NCBI GenBank assembly: GCA_016713665.1
Contig: JADJOR010000011.1
Location: forward strand, 434,001 to 498,000
Direction of reading: 5' to 3'
DNA: 64,000 bases
Source: Deltaproteobacteria bacterium
Lineage (GTDB): Bacteria > Myxococcota_A > UBA9160 > UBA4427
Below the pieces are notes generated by a model. The model did not search any database and was not told where the DNA came from. It saw only the letters and a list, made by a program, of their open reading frames with translations. Below are positions 60,897 through 64,000 of this stretch, in pieces (the first letter of the stretch is position 1; the number at the start of each line of letters is the position of its first letter). A program made the translations under genes and the position numbers.

Positions 60897-61845
60897 CTAA
60901 CGCTTCGGCAGCGGCGCGCGCCCCGCGGCGAGCCAGGCGCTGCGGGACCAGACGTCGTGGTTCTCGCCGAGGACGTCGCGCGAAGGCGAGCCCTCGACCT
61001 GCCAGTCGACCTGGTTGAGGACCGCGTAGACGTCGTGACCGGCGTCGACGGCCTGGCGGTTGACGCAGCGCCCCTCGGCGCAGAGCGCGCGACCGAGGGC
61101 GTCCCGCGCGTCGATCCGCAGCGCCCTCGGATGATTGCCATCCCATTCGGTGAAGCGCAGCCCTTCGACGATCCGCGCGGCGCGCCCGTCGCGCAGCAGA
61201 TAGCCGCTCGTGATCCGCTCGATGCCCCGGGCATCGGGATTCACGTAGACGAAGAAGGCTTCGCCCGTGCGCGAGGTGCCGTGGGCGTTGCCGAGGCGCA
61301 GGTCGCTCCGCGCCTCGCGCGGCCCCCAGGAGCGGTCGCGCACGCTGCCGCAATCGACCGCGAAGCGTCGTGGGCCGATGCGGATCGCTCCCGACGACGT
61401 GCCCGGGCTGCTCGAGGTGGCCCGCGAACATGCCGGGCGACTCCTCGGGCGGAACGGGATTGGGCTCCATGCGCGCCGTGAAGACGACGTCGACGTCGAG
61501 GTCGCGGCTCGCGTGGAGGACGCGGTAGCGCGTGAGCGGCTCGAGGCAGACGAGCCGGAAGCCGCTCGGGAGCGCGAGATCGCGCAGGTCGCCGAAGCCG
61601 GCGAAGCGCTCGGTCCAGCCGTCGTAGGCGAGGATCTGCGAGGTGCCTCGCCAGGCGTGGACCGCCCCGCCCTGCTCGCCGGCGTTGGGTCGGAACCAGA
61701 TGCGGGCGTAGACGCTGATGCCCTCCTCCGGAATCCAGAACGGAAACCAGACGGTCTCGAGCCAGCGGGGATCGGCGGAGGTCGGGCGGTGGAAATCGTC
61801 GTCGGCAGACGAGACGACGAGCCGGGGATCGATGCCCGTGATCAT
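60897..61845 (-). CDS. AttH/DUF7064-like protein, frameshifted
   Basis: Lipocalin-like beta protein of about 315 aa in two frames. The first part (MITGIDPRLVVSSADDDFHR, AWRGTSQILAYDGWTERF, VVFTARMEPNPVPPEES) runs from ATG 61845. Beyond the CCCGGGC run at 61402-61407 the coding sense moves to the next frame (SSGAIRIGPRRFAVDCGS, GEAFFVYVNPDARGIERIT) and ends at 60897. One base fewer in that run restores a single frame. The family occurs with phosphotransferases in mycobacteria and related bacteria. Its ATG overlaps the phosphotransferase stop as ATGA. The function is not established. Confidence 0.7.
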
Positions 61846-63004
61846 GCTGGGACGAGCCTCTGCGGAAGGCGGTGGAGGAATTCGCCGAGGCGGTCCGCAT
61901 CCGCCCGGGCGCGCGCGTGCAGGTCGAGGGCGAAGCCGCGGACGAGCGCGGCGTCGTCGGCGTGCGGCGCGTCCGGCGAGGACGAGTCGGATGCAGCAGG
62001 CGCGACGGCGTCCGACGCGGGGGTTCCGACGGAGCGGCCTCCTCGGCGGGATCGGCCTCCGGTCGCGAGATGCCGACGACGTCGCAGAGGCAGAGGGCGA
62101 GCGCGCGGAGCAGCAGGAGCTGGAAGCGCTCGAGGGGCGCCCGCGAGGCCGGCTCGAGGGCACGGCGCAGCCCGAGGGCGATCAAGGTCGTGTTGCGCGC
62201 GAGAATGAACACCCGATACCAGGCGATGCTCGCGAGATCGGGCTTCGGGCCGCCCGCGGCCGCGTACTCCGCATAACGAACGGCGAGCGGCCCGATCGGC
62301 GTCGCCATGTCGCGCACCGCGATCGCGGCCAGATCCTCCATCGGATCGCCCCAATGGGCGACCTCCCAGTCGAGCAGCCCGGTGACGCGGCCGCCCTGGT
62401 AGAGGAAGTTGCCGGGGCCCATGTCGCTGTGGACGAGACTCGTCCGTTCGGCCCGGGGCGGACGACGCTCGAGCCAGGTCGCCGCGAAGCGCTGGAGCGG
62501 GAGCGCGTCGTCGCCGAGGGTCGCGAGCAGCCCGGCGAGCTGAGCGAGCTGGGCGCGGGCGGGGTCGGCGCCGGCAGCGGGGCGGCCGAGATGGGGGATG
62601 TCGAGGGTCGCGGGATCGAGGGCATGGAGACGCGCCGTGAGCCGCATCAGATCGCGGGCGGTCGGCTCGCGCTCCGACTCGAGGTCGACGGCCGGGAAAT
62701 CGCTGCGGCCGGGGAGCCGCTCGAGCAGCAGCGCCGAGAGCTCGGGGCTCGCGGCGCGCACGCGCGGCACCGGAATTTCCGTCGTCGCCAGCGCGCCGAG
62801 GATCGCGGCGTCCTTCATCGAGCCGCCGGAGCCCCCGGCCGCGTCGCGCAGGCAGAAGAGCGCCTCGTCGCCCGCCGGCCCTGCGAGATCGACGGCCCAG
62901 GCCTGGCGACTCGCGCCCTCCCCGGCCCGCTTCGCGCAGACGATGCGTCCGCCGGTCGCCGCCTCGATCCACGCGGCGAGCTCCCCCGGAATTTCCGCGA
63001 TCAT
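61842..63004 (-). CDS. APH-type phosphotransferase family protein, frameshifted near the C-terminus
   Basis: Aminoglycoside-phosphotransferase-fold protein of about 387 aa. The catalytic loop is LVHSDMGPGNFLYQGG (HxDxxxxN) and the metal segment LLDWEVAHWGDP (DxD/E), near residues 195-225. Such enzymes phosphorylate small molecules or act as acyl-CoA-dehydrogenase-linked kinases. After ISRPEADPAEEAA the frame changes at a five-C run (GGGGG on plus, 62019-62023); one more C gives APAASDSSSPDAPHADDAAL and the stop that overlaps the next ATG. ATG 63004 is chosen; GTG 63016 is an alternative. The remainder of the protein is unaffected. Confidence 0.78.
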
Positions 63005-63036
63005 GCTATGGGACACCGCGACCCCGCTCCGGATGC

Positions 63037-63075
63037 TCGCTTCCGGTCATCGCTTCCGGCCATCGCTTCCGGCCA
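63037..63075. repeat. Three tandem 13-bp repeats in a divergent intergenic region
   Basis: Unit TCGCTTCCGGCCA repeated at 63037-63049 (one mismatch, TCA end), 63050-63062 and 63063-63075, followed by a partial unit. It fills most of the space between the divergent phosphotransferase and NTF2-like starts. It may be a multi-site binding region or replication slippage. Confidence 0.8.
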
Positions 63076-63094
63076 TCGCCAGAGAGAGGAACCC

Positions 63095-63523
63095 ATGGAT
63101 CGCGTCCATTCGCTCGCCGAGATCAACGACCGCTTCGCCATCGCCGACCTCTACGACCGCCAGCTCGCCGCGGCCGAGGCCTGGGACTTCGCGCTCTACG
63201 ATACGACATTCGCGGCCGATGCCGAGATCGATCTCTCGGACTTCGGTGTCCCGAAGCAGGGCTATCCGGCGTATCGCGCGTGGCTCGCGTCCCTCGCGCC
63301 CTCGATGCCCCGGGCTCAACGCATCACCGGCGGCCTGCGCCTCGAGCTCCGCGGCGACGAGGCGACGACGCGGGTCCCGGTCGTCTGCTACGTGACCGTC
63401 GAGCGCGGCGGCGTCCGTACGCTGACGACGACGGGCCTCTTCTACGACGATCGGCTGTGCCGCACGGCGGAGGGCTGGCGCATCGTGGCACGGCGCGAGG
63501 AGCTCGCCTGGTCAGGCGCTTAG
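63095..63523 (+). CDS. NTF2/SnoaL-like protein
   Basis: Protein of 142 aa with a SnoaL_4-type helix (INDRFAIADLYDRQLAAAEA), the FAADAEIDLSDFG strand (Asp pair) and a closing FYDDRLCRTAEGWRIVARR sheet. ATG 63095 has GAGAGAGGA upstream. It converges on and overlaps the sulfotransferase by 12 bp. It is the sixth NTF2-like protein in the window. Isomerase, dehydratase or binding role; not decidable. Confidence 0.8.
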   Translation: MDRVHSLAEINDRFAIADLYDRQLAAAEAWDFALYDTTFAADAEIDLSDFGVPKQGYPAYRAWLASLAPSMPRAQRITGGLRLELRGDEATTRVPVVCYVTVERGGVRTLTTTGLFYDDRLCRTAEGWRIVARREELAWSGA

Positions 63524-64000
63524 CGTCGGGCCGACCGGACGCGCGAGCTCGGCGCCGGCGCCCGGTCCGTAGCCGTAGGCCGGATCGAGACGGGCCACCG
63601 CCGCGTCGAGCCACGCGACCGAGGCCGGATCGAGCTCGTCGCGGTAGCCGCCGACCTGGCCACGCCGGACCTTGAAGGAGTCCGGTCGCGCGGGATCTCC
63701 GGGTCGCAGCCGCATGTCGGCGTGGTCCCCCGACGCCTCCGCCGCCTTCATGCGATCGAAGCGCGCGAACTCGACGGCGCCGCGGATGGCCTCGGGACCG
63801 ACCGGGACCTCGATCGCCGCGAAGAGCCGCGCGAGCTCGCGGTCCGCGTCCCGCTTCAGATCCTCGTAGCGGACCCAGTGACAGCGCGGATGATCCGCGA
63901 ACCGGACCCGCCAGCGGTTCAGGACCCGGACGAGCCCCTCGATGCCGAAGCGCGGATGCCGGACGAACTCCGCCATGGCGATCGACGTCTTCTTCGAGCG
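63512..64000 (-). CDS. Sulfotransferase family protein, N-terminal part outside the window
   Basis: C-terminal 162 residues of a sulfotransferase; the frame continues past the right edge. Visible parts are the WVRYEDLKRDADRELARLF segment (YEDL..DP-type 3' region) and FDRMKAAEASGD, where the conserved Lys before the PAPS 3'-phosphate contact lies, then RRGQVGGYRDELDPA (the RxGxxGxW-like loop). The phosphosulfate loop is not visible. It converges on the NTF2-like gene with a 12-bp overlap. Confidence 0.82.
   Translation of the reverse strand, partial: RSKKTSIAMAEFVRHPRFGIEGLVRVLNRWRVRFADHPRCHWVRYEDLKRDADRELARLFAAIEVPVGPEAIRGAVEFARFDRMKAAEASGDHADMRLRPGDPARPDSFKVRRGQVGGYRDELDPASVAWLDAAVARLDPAYGYGPGAGAELARPVGPTLSA

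Overview
The window is GC-rich, gene-dense chromosomal DNA from a Gram-negative bacterium. Hybrid histidine kinases, GGDEF/EAL and HD-GYP proteins, a type II secretion-type pseudopilin and lipoproteins indicate two membranes. Several luciferase-like and DDN-type flavoenzymes suggest coenzyme F420. Together with repeated sulfotransferase, amidohydrolase-2, SDR, NTF2/SnoaL-like, P450 and DUF1214 genes, this resembles uncultured lineages once placed in Deltaproteobacteria (Myxococcota, Binatota/Desulfobacterota_B). That placement is inference from gene content only. I saw no rRNA, tRNA, CRISPR array, insertion sequence or phage gene.

Bases 1-18416 hold oxidative and hydrolytic catabolism or detoxification genes, mostly on the minus strand: a cut P450, epoxide hydrolase, SDR, cytochrome c, desaturase, two luciferase-like oxidoreductases, two amidohydrolases, a MOSC protein, a sulfotransferase, and an SDR/NTF2/DUF1214 operon. 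That operon faces a TetR gene (18547-19209) across a 27-bp palindrome. Bases 19218-23014 form an arsenic operon (ACR3, ArsC) that continues into a molybdopterin oxidoreductase. Bases 23168-35336 hold more of the same enzyme families plus a heme/cobalamin-type binding lipoprotein, a MarC protein and an MFS exporter.

Bases 35377-37970 contain the most unusual locus. It is a four-gene minus-strand operon in which the third-last gene is interrupted by one in-frame TGA that reads G-F-G-G-(TGA)-G-S-C. This is a UGSC-type selenoprotein with a hairpin just downstream that fits a bacterial SECIS. It lies with a Cys-rich partner, a NifU-like CPTC protein and an NTF2-fold protein.

Bases 37983-47460 are a signalling block: hybrid kinase, Hpt and REC-PAS-GGDEF-EAL genes joined by 4-nt start/stop overlaps, a stand-alone receiver, and a FIST sensor followed by a GAF/PAS hybrid kinase. 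Bases 47623-57929 carry an SDR, NTF2-like and EthD-like genes, an NTF2/Rieske oxygenase pair, an HD-GYP/pseudopilin/membrane protein group, an odd phosphatase-like protein and a third luciferase-like enzyme. Bases 58040-64000 carry a Cys-type glutathione peroxidase, an amidohydrolase-SDR fused reading frame, a frameshifted AttH-like gene coupled to a frameshifted phosphotransferase, an NTF2-like gene and a cut sulfotransferase.

Four genes (both hybrid kinases, the AttH-like gene and the phosphotransferase) each switch frame at a short G or C run. The amidohydrolase-SDR fusion could also come from one such indel. Sequence or assembly error must therefore be excluded before any of these is read as biology. 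All start choices, promoters and operators below are read by eye.
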